A stretch of 64,000 nt of DNA from Antedon mediterranea (Eukaryota; Echinodermata; Crinoidea; Comatulida; Antedonidae). This document shows, one piece after another, positions 21,701-32,000 of the stretch; the first letter of the stretch is position 1, and each line of letters starts with the position of its first letter. The stretch is from contig NC_092671.1 of the NCBI RefSeq assembly GCF_964355755.1, forward strand, positions 15,108,501 to 15,172,500. Reading direction: 5' to 3'. The notes below the pieces were generated by a model. The model had not been told where the DNA came from. It saw only the letters and a program-made list of their open reading frames with translations, and did not search any database. Position numbers and translations under genes: made by a program.

Positions 21701-24382
21701 AGATAACTTACTGCCAATAACCAGATAGTCAATCTCAATTAAGTAGCTATTCCAGTAATTTCCTTGTTACTCTAGTGCTGCTTGTCAGACATGTAAGTTT
21801 ACTGTCTTTACTTGATAATACTTTACTTAATAATATTTAAAAACATTACGATATATTCTATACAGTATATGAATATTTAGTTGGCATGGGATGTGAGTGA
21901 TCTATAAATAAATACAAAAATATAAATTCAATTTGAATAGAGTTTTACAGATGCTCAGGATTGTTCTACACCATAGCATTGTACTTTATCTTTTTTTCAG
22001 ATAATTCAGATAATTTACTGCCAATAACCAGATAACTTACTGCCAATAACCAGATAGTCAATATCCAGGAGCTATTTCAGTAATTTGTTTGTTTTTCAGA
22101 TAATGATCCCTGCACTTCAAATCCTTGTGGCACCAATGGAGACTGCAATTCTGATCAATGCTCATTTACTTGTGCATGTGATCCTTGTTACTCTGGTGCT
22201 GCTTGTCAGACATGTAAGTTTACTGGCTTAACGGTCTTTCAATTCCATTTGAAAACAGTTTAACATCAAAGCCAAATAGGTCAACAGACAATAGTTACGC
22301 TTCAGATAATTTACTGCCAATAACCAGATTGTTTGTTTTTCAGATAATGATCCCTGCACTTCAAATCCTTGTGGCGCCAATGGAGACTGTAGTTCTGATC
22401 AATGCTCATTTACTTGTGCATGTGATGCTTGTTACTCTGGTGACACTTGTCAGACATGTAAGTTTACTGTCTTTACTTGATAATACTTTACTTAATAATA
22501 TTAAAAATTATTACGATATATTCTATATATGAATATTTAGTTGGCCAGAGATTAGTGAGTGATCTATGAATAGATACAAAAATATAAATTCAATTTGAAT
22601 AAAGTTTTACAGATGCTCAGGATTGTTCTACACCATAGCATTGTACTTTACCTTGTCAATTTCTTTAAGCATGTTTTCCAGTCGACATTGTGTTGCCTTG
22701 AATTTTCAAATTGTTAAAGTTGAAAATAAATACCAATAACCGAGCCAGACCGCTAATATTTACGCATTTTTATGTGATCGTTCATGGTTTTCTTGGTTCT
22801 ATCGAGCATTGCTGGGACACTCTCACGTGAAGTGTTGCAGACCGCGGGCCAGCTACACGCAGCCGGGACCACATACGAATTTGAAAAAGTCTGAAGTTCT
22901 TGATACTCAGCTGCAACCTGTTTATGCTGATATCTTAATCTATGTTTACAATAAGAAAAAAATGTATTTCATTGTGTTTGTATTATAATTAAGTTTGACT
23001 TACACTTGTTATTTTGAAATATATATAATATATATAAACATTGTCGCGTTTTAAAAATTCAAGAATTGTCAGTGCAAACTTATTTTTTTACAAACTATGA
23101 CGTAATTTGGGAACCATTTGATTGGTTAGTTTTAACTATCAATGAAGTTGAACTCGGTTCCTGTAAAAATGTTGAATCCAGTTATTTAAACTTTTCTGGA
23201 AAACAGGCTTTACCAAATAAGAATACAGTATTATTTATAGCCATTATCATCAGCAGATTTAAGTTAACACACTCTTCTTTCATGTATGTTTTATTTAGTG
23301 TAAGCCTAAACCTAAAAATTATAATACATTTCTGTATTTGTTTTTGGATTGTCATTTTTAGATACTGATCCATGTGATTCAAGTCCTTGTAATGCGTTTC
23401 AAGAATGTTCCATTGCCATTAGTGGAAATCAATGTGGTTATGATTGTGACTGTCTTCCCTGCTATTGGGGATCAAATTGTCAAAATGGTATGTTTTAGTA
23501 TCGTTCTGCTACTAAAAATGCATTTGCGAGTTTTTGAAAGCGTGTCACTGCATAGACCCATACACAGACACTCAAACATACATGAACTAGTACACCAGGT
23601 TTTATCACTCACTCATCTTAAAAGATGCCCGTCCACCAAAATCATTAAAAACATTCTGGTAAGCGAAAAACAAACATTTTTAATCTTTTATTTCTTATGA
23701 CCATTTACACAAAACAGATTGTACGGGGAATACTATATGCTTTTTTGCTTACATTACTGCTCGTCGTGTAAATTGGCCTTAAGAAACATACTTAAACAAA
23801 CTTGACCTCTCCCAGAGTTTTCTTAAGGCACCGGACCAAATGCGCGCTTAATGTGAATGTAGCTTGTTGCTAAATGGCAAAGAATAAGTGCGAAGTAGTA
23901 GATGAAACGAGAATGGATACTTTGACAGAGGTGAGCTGTAAAGTTGACAAGATAACCACCATAACTTTTTTTTTTATTGTTAGTGAGAGGTGGATGCAAT
24001 GGCACACCTTGTCAAAATGGAGGAACATGTGTACCAGTCCCATTTTCTGAAAATATCTGTTTTTATAGATGCGAATGTGAAGAGGGGCATTTTGGCAACA
24101 ACTGTCAATTTGATGGTAAATGTTTAAAACAATTCACATTCAAATGATGATTGATCACCAACTAGCTTAATTTTCACATAGCTCACCTACCGTGAAGTAG
24201 GAAAAATTCTGATCGCCACTCTGCTTAATATAAGCTTTCCATATAAAACCTCTAAAATAATTTTGTTTCCTGTACCATTTTTATATGTCATTTATGTGTT
24301 TGAACCAAATAAACCAAATCAAATCAGGTATTCAAGCAATTGTCTGCATAATAATTAAAATATTATTTTTCTTTCAGAATAA
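1..24382 (+). CDS. Gene A: tandem EGF-like secreted protein, 3' part of a multi-exon gene
   Basis: This is the 3' portion of a large gene that codes for tandem EGF-like domains, one per exon, joined by phase-1 introns. The joined coding sequence visible here is 5136 bases, or 1711 codons plus stop. I count one partial and 42 complete domain exons (A1-A39, A41-A44; A40 is a relic), then a terminal exon, A45, that adds only the last two bases of a Glu codon and TAA. Every exon is bounded by AG and GT and its length is a multiple of three. No signal peptide is visible because the 5' end lies outside the window. No transmembrane helix or other domain type follows the EGF domains, so the product is most likely secreted and extracellular. 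I do not recognise an ortholog. Exon boundaries come from reading frame, splice sites and cysteine pattern, without transcript evidence. Confidence 0.85.
1966..2916 (+). other. Intron A7-A8 (951 bp)
   Basis: No EGF-like exon, other coding signal or recognisable element was found in it. It is AT-rich noncoding sequence between two well-supported exons. Confidence 0.6.
4797..4940. repeat. Minisatellite with unit containing CTACGATGTATTGTT
   Basis: About six imperfect copies of a ~24-bp unit (CTACGATGTATTGTTCGTAGC-like) in tandem within the 4.8-kb element. The unit contains the CGTAGCCTACG palindromic word that is scattered through the rest of the element. Confidence 0.85.
5321..5893. mobile_element. 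MITE-like element with inverted CGACAAATGTC arrays
   Basis: The left arm (about 5321-5400) is a short tandem of CCGACAGACATTTG units; the right arm (about 5771-5893) is a tandem of CGACNAAATGTCCTGT units in the reverse orientation. The two arms are roughly complementary and enclose ~370 bp without a gene. The structure is that of a fold-back or MITE-type element lying inside the larger 3863-8659 element. Confidence 0.6.
7416..8460. mobile_element. 1.05-kb nested DNA element with CAGGnCCnTAGCCAGG ends
   Basis: The left end at 7416 and the reverse complement of the right end at 8460 match over about 16 bp with a few mismatches (CAGGCCCATAGCCAGG against CAGGGCCGTAGCCAGG), followed on each side by a poly-G/poly-C tract. 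The five bases ttctt abut both ends (7411-7415 and 8461-8465), a possible target duplication. Ends of this kind are common on non-autonomous hAT-like elements, whose duplications are usually 8 bp, so the class remains open. No transposase is visible. Confidence 0.6.
8967..9023 (+). pseudogene. Degenerate EGF exon relic in gene A
   Basis: The frame starting at 8967 gives [15 protein letters not shown] and then meets TAG at 9021. This is the first half of an X-type exon like its neighbour A11 (9107-9229), but there is no proper acceptor, the second half is lost and the frame is closed. It lies 84 bp upstream of A11 and just outside the 4.8-kb element, so a dyad or exon copy probably decayed there. 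Confidence 0.7.
9107..17971 (+). CDS. Gene A exons A11-A26 (EGF-like)
   Basis: Exons: A11 9107-9229, A12 10020-10154, A13 10272-10397, A14 11189-11302, A15 11591-11716, A16 12252-12377, A17 12583-12696, A18 12927-13055, A19 13670-13795, A20 14143-14277, A21 14625-14741, A22 14983-15108, A23 16008-16133, A24 16760-16879, A25 17191-17316, A26 17843-17971. Types: A11 X; A12 eight-Cys with a C-P-P-C end like A5; A13 Y, A14 X; A15 eight-Cys; A16 Y, A17 X; A18, A19 eight-Cys; A20 Y, A21 X; A22-A26 eight-Cys. A11 completes the dyad begun by A10 across the 5.4-kb intron. Donors vary (GTAACT after A15, GTTAGT after A26), but all keep phase 1. The exons here are more diverged from each other than those of the array downstream. 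Confidence 0.87.
9230..10019 (+). other. Intron A11-A12, low-complexity and repeat-derived
   Basis: Holds T-rich simple sequence (about 9290-9375), a segment ending gtgcgctataaaaatcctgtta (about 9400-9425) that resembles the tail of dispersed repeats in marine invertebrates, and a TA-rich palindromic run near 9430-9460. No exon was found. Confidence 0.5.
10460..10971. repeat. Direct duplication of a ~240-bp intronic segment
   Basis: Segments of about 10460-10727 and 10745-10971 share the same order of blocks (aaactgacagtaaaa, acaaagccattcacataaaa, ctgttatacaaagtgaatgg, aaaagttggaacaaaat). They form a diverged tandem pair in intron A13-A14. No coding role is seen. Confidence 0.7.
11717..12251 (+). 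other. Intron A15-A16 with dispersed-repeat fragment
   Basis: The stretch at about 11886-11965 (ttctatagcgcccttttcatg and caaaggcgcttcacatc) resembles a dispersed repeat common in marine invertebrate genomes. The rest is plain AT-rich intron. Confidence 0.4.
13443..13623. mobile_element. MITE in intron A18-A19
   Basis: TAAAGGGTCTTTCA at 13443-13456 is answered exactly by TGAAAGACCCTTTA at 13610-13623. Complementarity continues imperfectly inward (GGTCCGGCGAATCAAAT against the complement of ATTTGATTTGTCGGACC). The element is ~180 bp, has no ORF, and may have a TA target duplication. It ends 46 bp before exon A19. Confidence 0.85.
15662..15706 (-). ncRNA. Hammerhead ribozyme motif (- strand arm)
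   Basis: This is the mirror copy of the + strand motif. On the minus strand the order is CTC (15706-15704), CTGATGA (15703-15697), stem II (15696-15679), GAAA (15678-15675), short stem III, GTA (15667-15665) and GAG (15664-15662). Two complete motifs back to back mean either strand of this intron can transcribe one, but a single transcript would tend to fold the whole palindrome into one long hairpin. Confidence 0.7.
15714..15758 (+). ncRNA. Hammerhead ribozyme motif (+ strand arm)
   Basis: All conserved core parts are present in order: stem I strand CTC (15714-15716), CTGATGA (15717-15723), a 6-bp stem II GTGAGT/ACTCAC with loop TTCACG (15724-15741), GAAA (15742-15745), a short stem III (A-U, C-G, A-U with a four-base loop) ending in the cleavage triplet GTA (15753-15755), and stem I strand GAG (15756-15758). 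The short stem III is the form known from hammerheads associated with Penelope-like retroelements. Predicted cleavage is after 15755. Stem I is only 3 bp here, so activity as a monomer is doubtful. Confidence 0.7.
18144..21792. repeat. ~278-bp tandem repeat (exon plus intron)
   Basis: Successive exon starts from A28 to A39 are 279, 278, 278, 278, 281, 278, 278, 278, 279, 278 and 278 bases apart. Introns carry a limited set of variants (for example the gtttaacatcaaaggcaaat and cagtctgacatcaaagccaa forms) that recur in mixed order, as expected when units are shuffled by unequal exchange. Confidence 0.95.
18144..22457 (+). CDS. Gene A tandem exon array A27-A42
   Basis: Exons: A27 18144-18269 (126 bp), then 114-bp copies A28 18434-18547, A29 18713-18826, A30 18991-19104, A31 19269-19382, A32 19547-19660, A33 19828-19941, A34 20106-20219, A35 20384-20497, A36 20662-20775, A37 20941-21054, A38 21219-21332, A39 21497-21610, A41 22100-22213, A42 22344-22457. 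Each codes for a 38-residue eight-Cys domain ([10 protein letters not shown] start, [10 protein letters not shown] end). A27 differs by four inserted codons. The C-T-S-N-P-C segment fits the O-glucose consensus C-x-S-x-P/A-C. Exons and introns are both nearly identical between units, so the array is young or kept uniform by unequal exchange or gene conversion. Confidence 0.9.
21762..21792 (+). pseudogene. Truncated array exon A40
   Basis: Only the last 31 bases of an array exon remain (C-Y-S-S-A-A-C-Q-T), joined directly to intron sequence, with the donor GTAAGT kept at 21793. The acceptor and first three quarters of the exon are deleted, so it cannot be spliced in. The downstream intron (about 21787-21999) is a copy of the intron after A42 (about 22452-22660), so the relic came with a segmental duplication of the array's end. 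Confidence 0.85.
22458..23361 (+). other. Intron A42-A43
   Basis: The first ~205 bp duplicate the intron that follows relic A40. The remainder is single-copy-looking AT-rich sequence with a GC-richer patch near 22800-22870. No exon was found. Confidence 0.5.
23362..24382 (+). CDS. Gene A 3' exons A43-A45 and stop
   Basis: A43 23362-23487 is an eight-Cys domain. A44 23984-24115 is the last domain and is Y-type with seven cysteines. A45 24378-24382 follows an AG at 24376-24377 and completes GAA, then TAA (24380-24382). In genes B and C the matching last exon adds a short Tyr/Gly tail; gene A has lost or never had it. A43 carries C-D-S-S-P-C, again fitting the O-glucose consensus. The tiny last exon rests on the acceptor sequence and on analogy with genes B and C, so it is the least certain exon of the gene. 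Confidence 0.72.
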
Positions 24383-24442
24383 TCCTGTATGAAAGTAAGT
24401 AAGTACTAAATATTATTATTTTATTTCCTTTAGTTTCAGTTC

Positions 24443-24448
24443 AATAAA
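24443..24448 (+). terminator. Candidate poly(A) signal of gene A
   Basis: AATAAA 60 bp after the stop codon, followed by an A-run. It is plausible by position only. Confidence 0.45.
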
Positions 24449-24599
24449 AAAAAAGTATTAAGTGATAGAAACCACAGCTTGAAATGAATAGGCTCCTTAA
24501 ATAAACACATTGCAATATAAATTAGGAATGCCAAAATATATAAATAATAAAGATACATAAACTTCTTTTAATTTGTTTTAAACTTAATAATAATAATAA

Positions 24600-25822
24600 T
24601 CTATATATAAATTTACGCAAGGACAAAATTCGGTAAATCGCGAGTTAATTCTAAAATGTTTACTCGATGGTATCTAAAGTTGGTTAGAATCTCGGTACTG
24701 ATTTTAACCACCTGATGTAACCCTATTTACTAATTAAATTGAGTTAGATAATTAGTTATTGACAATTAAAACGAATTTAGGTTTGCGATTTGCCCCGCAT
24801 GTTTTCCGATTGTGGTATACACTGTCTAATGGATGTCCTCTTGAAAAATACCTCAACACAATAATACGAGGATGCTACACATTTTCCTATCTCCTCCTAC
24901 GATAATTGTTTTTAATAGCTGAAAACTGGTTGAACAGCTCGAGTACAGTATCATAATGTTGAAGACAGGCCGATTTTCTTTAAAAAAATACTATTTTGAT
25001 AGATTTAATATACGTTTATACAAATGTATTAATTTGCGATGAATGGAACATTCCAATCTCTCAGACTCCCAGTTTGTAGGTAAATTTATGAGGCTTTGGA
25101 TTCACACAAGTATGTACATTTATGGGCCCTGGAAGAATAAACTTACAACTGAGATATAGTATTGCAATACTTCGACACTATTGTAAATACGTATTAACCA
25201 TTTTTGGTCGCCATTTGAAATTTTCTTACTGGAATGTGGTTACTGTTAGATATATAAACACATATAAATATACATATACAAATAAAATACTCTATTACTG
25301 ACAGTTGCTTCTCAACGTTTGAATTTTAATTAATGCTTATACAAAATATAAACGTTGTAGTGGTGTATCGCTACATGTACTTTACTATTTCAATCGACTA
25401 TTGGGGACAGTTTTAACAAAGTATTAAATCGTAAATGTTTTACTGTGTTTAGTGTTATATTATTGATAGCCCTATAAAACATTTAAAACAATATTTCGTT
25501 ACTGAGTGGATAAAGAATATATTTAAAAATTGTTCTTCCCATCCTCTTCCCCATCCCTCAACTTGAATGTTATATACAAAACACAAATTGGGTTTGTTTA
25601 AATGAGTTCAAATAAAAAATTTTGACTCATTTTTAAGACAAGTTTCTCCGTCGGAAGTAGGCCTAATTCCTATCTCTAATTCCTAATTAGTTGACTATAT
25701 TAATCATCGTGTTTATTTATTTGTTTCTGAAAACGACAATGTATTTATAGTCCTGCGGTACGTACATTTGAAATCGCCAGTTTTTTTACACTGAAATTAC
25801 TGTGTATTCGAGAACCATCTAG
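24600..25822. mobile_element. Interspersed element, copy 1 (1.22 kb)
   Basis: This segment is the reverse complement of 55118-56447 over essentially its whole length, with many point differences. Shared anchors include tatctcctcctacgataatt, acaggccgattttctt, ttctccgtcggaagta-like and gtcctgcggtacgtac. It starts at tctatatataaatttacg and ends at accatctag. No ORF of note is found, so it is non-autonomous. It lies ~220 bp downstream of gene A. Confidence 0.85.
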
Positions 25823-27353
25823 TAATGATAATAATAATAAAGTTTTCTAGTTACAAATAAGTAACAACCAAATAGCAAACATACTAACTAACAAACAGCA
25901 CATCCTGCCATACATATTTTTAAAATAATACCAATAATAATAATAATTGAATATAGTATTTATAAATGTTAATTAAATTAAATGTTTGCATTTGTTTATT
26001 GAATTGTTCTTTCTTGCTTCTGTAGTATGTGAAAAGACTGCACATCAACCAAGCATATATACCTACGAACAGCATAGATCAAGGCAGATGTAGTGAATAT
26101 AAATTTAATCACTTAATAAATAATCATAATTTTACAGCTTAAAGGCCAGGTGCGGGCAAAACATTTCTATTGATCATACATTCCAATAATTATCGATCTA
26201 TAGTTTCCCCTATGTTTCATAATTTTTGGGATTTTATTTGTGTTACACAAGCTTGTTGAAAATAAGCACTTATCAGTGGGGGATAGTTAAAATTACACAG
26301 TAAAATCAGATTTTTATTTTCATGCTATAGCAAAAATTATCAGTAGTATATCCACCATCTTTTTTCACCTTTTAGGGAGTCACCAGACATGTTATTACAT
26401 AACATGAAAAAGTCTTCCTGGTTTTTATAGCAGAATATTGCCAAATTATGTATTTGACCATATTAATGGAAATTCATGTTTTTTGTCTTGATTTCTGTTA
26501 CAAATATTTGATTTATGTACAATTAACCAGATATTATATTTAAAATTCATGCCTGTACCTGAGCTTTAAGATTTAGTATATAAGTACTTCTAAGATTATA
26601 AAAGGCCTGTTTTAACTTTCCCGAATCATTCTTAAGGGACAACTGTCTAATTCCATTCAATAATAAACAAAATAAATAAAATAACCCTACGAAATTTTGT
26701 TTTTATTTTTTTGTTACCTCCATTTTCTTGCTTTAGTAACGGGAAATTTCCACTTCTTAGTGACGCTTTTCAACCATGACTATACTTTATATAATAGATA
26801 TTTTTATATTCAGTGTTTTATAAATAAAATATAATTAACTAAACTAAAACAGATATAGAGATATTTTAATGTTTTTATTTTATTTTTTAATAAACGATGT
26901 TACAATACTATTTTTGTAACTATTATTATATTATTCTTAAACAATTATTTATAGATATAAACATATATATAATATTTACAAATTTATAAAAATACTGTAC
27001 TATATATTAATAGTAATTTTCTATTAGTTGTTTTTATACATGTAATATATAATCTATTTTATTGAAAATAATTATTTGTATTTGTTATTTTATTATTGTA
27101 GAATAAAAAATGCGTTAATAAATATTTCTTTGTTTTTATCTTGTTTATCGATCTATGACTTAATGCTTTCAATTTGTTTGGTCCAATTTAAATTTTATAT
27201 AAAATAAAATTTCACATTGAACATGAGACAAGTAGTTTGGGAAGAATGCAGAATAGTTCAGTCAGAATGAAATACTATAATAATAAAATAATCATTGAAA
27301 TATGACATACAGTGTGAAAAAAAAAACATTTTCTTGTTCTGGTTTGAAAAAAA
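25823..27353. other. Intergenic, AT-rich
   Basis: Nothing recognisable was found: no ORF with EGF cysteine spacing, no RNA gene and no clear element ends. Confidence 0.5.
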
Positions 27354-28763
27354 TTTCAAGTACTTGAAGGTAGTGGTTTTCGTGATTAAGAAACGGACGA
27401 TATTGGTTAATCAATAGATCAATTAAATGCTACTTTCCTTTTCATAAATCAACAGGCTTATCAAAGTGACCTTGAAATACCAACACCAAAGTAACTGGTT
27501 ATTGTTAAACTGTCCTACATTGATGAGTATGATCTATACACTAACTAAAAATGTGTAGTTTATAGTTTTAGTTTACACAGAAAAAACCACAATCAACTTC
27601 CTTTGAGACACCCATATTAGAACACTTTGAAATCAATGTATCTTGTAAAAAGAATAAGGGGAAATTTATATAACACTATGGCCGACCATGGATTAAAGAA
27701 TAATTCTTTACTCCATGGGCCAACCTATTAATTAATAGAAGGTCTACTGTAGTTTTTAATTTAATTAATTATGCTTGATGGTTAATTAGTCCAGGATGTA
27801 ATATAAGCTCTCTGTAATAATTGTTTCCCAGACAAAATTCAATTTCAAATTTACCCCACATTGGGAAACTGCAGGACAGAACTTAAAAGTTAGTACTTCA
27901 CAACATCAAAACCAGTTATTTGTGCCTTACCTAATCCTTAAAAATTGGTTACTATAGAGATACCAACGCCAGAATTATTGTAAAGCCACATTCAATGCAA
28001 AATAAACTAAGATGCGGCTAAGTACATATATCATGCTTGTAGCGAGAGGTTTTTAAGTTTTAAATAAACCACCCTGTTTCATGAAATGCCATTTGCAAAC
28101 TAGACCAGGATAAGAAGTGATGATAAATAAGCCTAACTTGTCTAGATAGGATGATTTTGCCATTTTTTGGAGGGAAAATGACCTTTTGTGAAAAAAAGTT
28201 TCTGTATATACTTTTTATCATTTTTAAATGAGTTTTTGTTTATTTGGAAATCATGGACGCTTATTCATTATTATGCGGTATTGCTTTGTACTGTAAGCAT
28301 GCTCACATCATAGTTGTTATTGATAACATCGATTCTCGGTTCGTTGCTATTTAATTTACTAATTTTAAATCTGTGAATCATTTTCATAATTAGGTAAATT
28401 GTTCTTACCAGTTGTAATGTTTATAAATAATAATATATACGTTATGTTTTTGGATTATAACTGATTATATTATTTGTTGTAACGATAAACTATTAATTCA
28501 TATCCTGTATAAATTAATGTCAATATTGTGTAAACAGACATATAGTTAAGAAACACATCACAAAGTTATTTAATTTCAACATCTGACTTCCTAACCACTA
28601 CATGCTCTCAACATATTTTTATTGGTATATACTGTTGCTATGACTTTCGTAGAATTCATGGTGGTTATATCACCACAATTTGACTTACTTTCCAGAATTA
28701 ATATTTACTTTTAAAAAACTTATAAGCGCCCCATAACCACTACCTTCCTACAAGTACTTGAAA
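27354..28763. mobile_element. 1.4-kb inverted-repeat element upstream of gene B
   Basis: TTTCAAGTACTTGAAGG at 27354-27370, followed by TAGTGGTT, is matched in reverse complement at 28733-28763 with a 4-base gap. The enclosed 1.4 kb has no credible ORF. The element contains a smaller hairpin around 27687-27721 (CCATGGATTAAAGAAT against ATTCTTTACTCCATGG). No clear target duplication is visible. It ends ~180 bp before the TATA box of gene B and could influence that promoter. Confidence 0.6.
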
Positions 28764-28945
28764 CTAATGATGCATTCTTGGTAAACACATCTTAAAGAGG
28801 TCGGCTTAACTGAAGCACTCTCTATTTGAACGATTTTCAACCACTTAATGGCTTAAAAAAAAAGGAATTAAGTTTAAGTTATAGAAATCTGAATTAAGGA
28901 ATGGTAAAGGAGTGTTATGATATTATCTTTATTATGATTAGTCCA

Positions 28946-28953
28946 TATATAAA
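28946..28953 (+). promoter_or_regulatory. TATA box of gene B
   Basis: TATATAAA lies 52 bp upstream of the ATG at 29005. A start site ~30 bp downstream would give a 5' UTR of only ~20-30 bases. Confidence 0.55.
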
Positions 28954-29004
28954 TGATCAACTTTCACTTAATATGTAATATTTCATCCTCCGATACTAAC
29001 GACC

Positions 29005-29059
29005 ATGGAGCTACAAATTACTTTAATTGTTTTGAGCATATTTAATTTTGCAAATGCTG
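29005..29059 (+). CDS. Gene B exon B1: signal peptide
   Basis: The 55-bp exon reads MELQITLIVLSIFNFANA then the first base of a Gly codon. It has a hydrophobic core and a small-residue cleavage motif (A-N-A). The donor is GTAAGT. Exon C1 of gene C starts with the same MELQ and has the same length. Confidence 0.88.
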
Positions 29060-32000
29060 GTAAGTCTTTATCTTATCTATTTCATATTTGTGTAGATGGT
29101 TAATGCTGTAGAAATTAAATTTAGTAAATTATTAAAATTGTTAAAATAAAAAATAGTATAACAAATTTAGTGTAGTTAATACTATAAAAAAGTGTGTTAA
29201 TTTAAAATTTTTTTTTGTGAAAACAAATTACCAATGTTATTCATTAATAAGTTATAAAATACCTGAGATTGTAAGAATTTTGTAAAAAAAATACTACAAA
29301 ATGAATGAAAAAATAAATGTTCACACAATAATTAATTAATTGTTTTGACTGAAGAAGATAATAGGAAACAAATACACTCGAATACATAGTGTTGATTGAA
29401 ATGTTACTACCCCACTGATTTCTTATAGGCTATATACCAGTAGGGGATCCATGTTTAAATCACAGATGTAGCGAGTATGGAGAATGTGTAGCCAATGCGT
29501 GGGGTACAGGCTACTACTGTCGGTGCACAGAGTCATGCTATAGTGGCCCCTATTGTACTACCTGTAAGTATCATTACTTTCATGAATATAATTATGTATA
29601 CTAAAAAAAAATACTAAGATACAGGAAAACATGTATAACAGGCAATATTATACAAATAAAAAAAGTACTATTAAATGTTCGTTCATTAGTGCATACTATT
29701 GCATGCCATGTGATCCACAATCATCCAATCAAATGAAATGAATTTATTTATGTTTTATATAATATGTGTTATTGGGTAGGAATGCTGGATATACTCACAA
29801 GGATTATAATGGAAAAATACTTTCCAATGTGATTTTTAGACGGTAGTATTAGTAATAAATTATTATAAAGCCAATGTTATGTTACTCTATTGTTTAATCT
29901 TATTTTCAGATAACAATCCATGTGGAAGTATATGGTGCAAGAATGGTGGACTTTGTGAATCCGATGGATGTGATGCTAGTTGTAAATGTGAAGGGTGTTA
30001 CAGTGGGCAGGTTTGCCAAACATGTAAGTTGACTTTTTTTATTCAATGAGTAAAATTACTTGGTGTAATTACTATATAGTATAATTTCACACCCTAATTA
30101 AAATGTACTTTACTGTTATATTGTATATAGTAGGCCTATACCTACTATACTGTAGTTGAGTACTGTCTTAGTGTAATTTCACTTTGCCCTGCTATTATAT
30201 CTATATACAATAAAAGAAACAAAAATAATTCTTGTGTTATTAACATATGACCTACCACTCCATTCACAATCATTTGTATAATTTTCGATTTAAACATGAT
30301 GAACTATTGAGCCAACATATCAACAGTTTTGTTGATGTTGATAATTTTCCTTCAATTGTTTTCTATTTTTGTGTTTCTTGAAGATTCCGATCCATGTAAC
30401 GAGGTTAACTGTAATGGCGGTGAGTGTGAAGTCATCTCAACAGATTCTGAATGTTCATATAGATGCAGAAATTGCCCCCAATATTATTATGGAAGTCATT
30501 GCGAACTCAGTAAGTTGATAATATAGCATGTTATGTTAATATAGCATGAAGCCATTGATAAATTTAATCATTGTAGGCCTAGTTTGATGTTCTTACTACA
30601 GTTGAAATATTTTCTAAAATATTATGTTAAAAGTGAAATAAATATTTGTGTGAACATACTGTAACTTTGTGTTTTATTACATTTTTTAGAAAGAAATCCA
30701 TGTGACTCAGTTGACTGTAAAAATAGTGGAAATTGTTACATTGATTCTTATTACCAAGTATATTGCGAATGTCAAGATTGTTATTCTGGAACATACTGTG
30801 AAAAATGTAAGTTTGTTGAATTTCGAATCCAAAATTATTTTTTCTTATCTTAATTACAATTAATTAATATTATTTTATTAATTTAAATATAATGAAATTA
30901 TATACTTTTTTCTTACAGATAATGATCCTTGTTATAATGATGATAATCCATGTGAAAATTCTGGTCTCTGTATTTCTGAGGGTTGTAATTTTTGGTGTAA
31001 ATGTCCACCATGCTATACTGGTGACAGTTGTGAAAATGGTAAATCTTACATATTACATTTTCAGTGTTGTACTGTACCTAGTAAACAAAAATCCACAGCT
31101 AAAATTTTATTTCATTTGATAAATTTTTACTTTATCGTTTTACAGAAATTGATCCTTGCAGTGATATTGACTGTAATGGTGGCAAATGTGACGTAATCTC
31201 AACAGATTCAGTGTGTTCATACCAATGTATTAACTGTCCTGCTCACTATTCTGGAGATAACTGTGAAATATGTAAGTTTACTTAATTATACATTCATTAA
31301 TCATTATCAAATATATTCCATATAAAATCATTTGCTTTAATCATCTCTATTCTATTCTTCAGATACCAATCCATGTGACTCAGTTGATTGTAAAAATGGT
31401 GGAAATTGTTACATTAATTCTTATTACCAAGTTTATTGCGAGTGTCAAGATTGTTATTCTGGAACATACTGTGAAAAATGTAAGTTTGTTGAATTTCGAA
31501 TCCAAAATTTCTTATCTTAGTTCATTGAAATAAAAATAACAATTTATACACATTTTTCTTACAGATAATGATCCTTGTAATCATTATAGTAATCCATGTG
31601 AAAACTCTGGTCTCTGTATTTCTGAGGGTTGTAATTTTTGGTGTAAATGTCCAGCATGCTATACTGGTGAAAGTTGTGAAAATGGTAAAACACTGTCTAA
31701 TATTACATATATTACATGAACCTCTTTGTTAGAAAATGAGTAAAAATTTATGGCTAAATAAAACTTATGATATGTTTTTCAGTGTTGTAACTAGTAAACA
31801 AAAATTAACAGCTAAAACATTATTTCATTTGATGACATTTTACTTTATTGTTTTACAGAAATTGATCCTTGCAGTGATATTGACTGTAATGGTGGTAAAT
31901 GTGACGTAATCTCAACAGATTCAGTGTGTTCATACCAATGTATTAACTGTCCTGCTCACTATTCTGGAGATAACTGTGAAATATGTAAGTTACTTAATTA

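Noticed and set aside
22001-22040. Acceptor tttttttcag followed by ataattcag
   Set aside because: The phase-1 frame meets TAA after eleven codons without any cysteine; it is a decoy acceptor in duplicated intron sequence.
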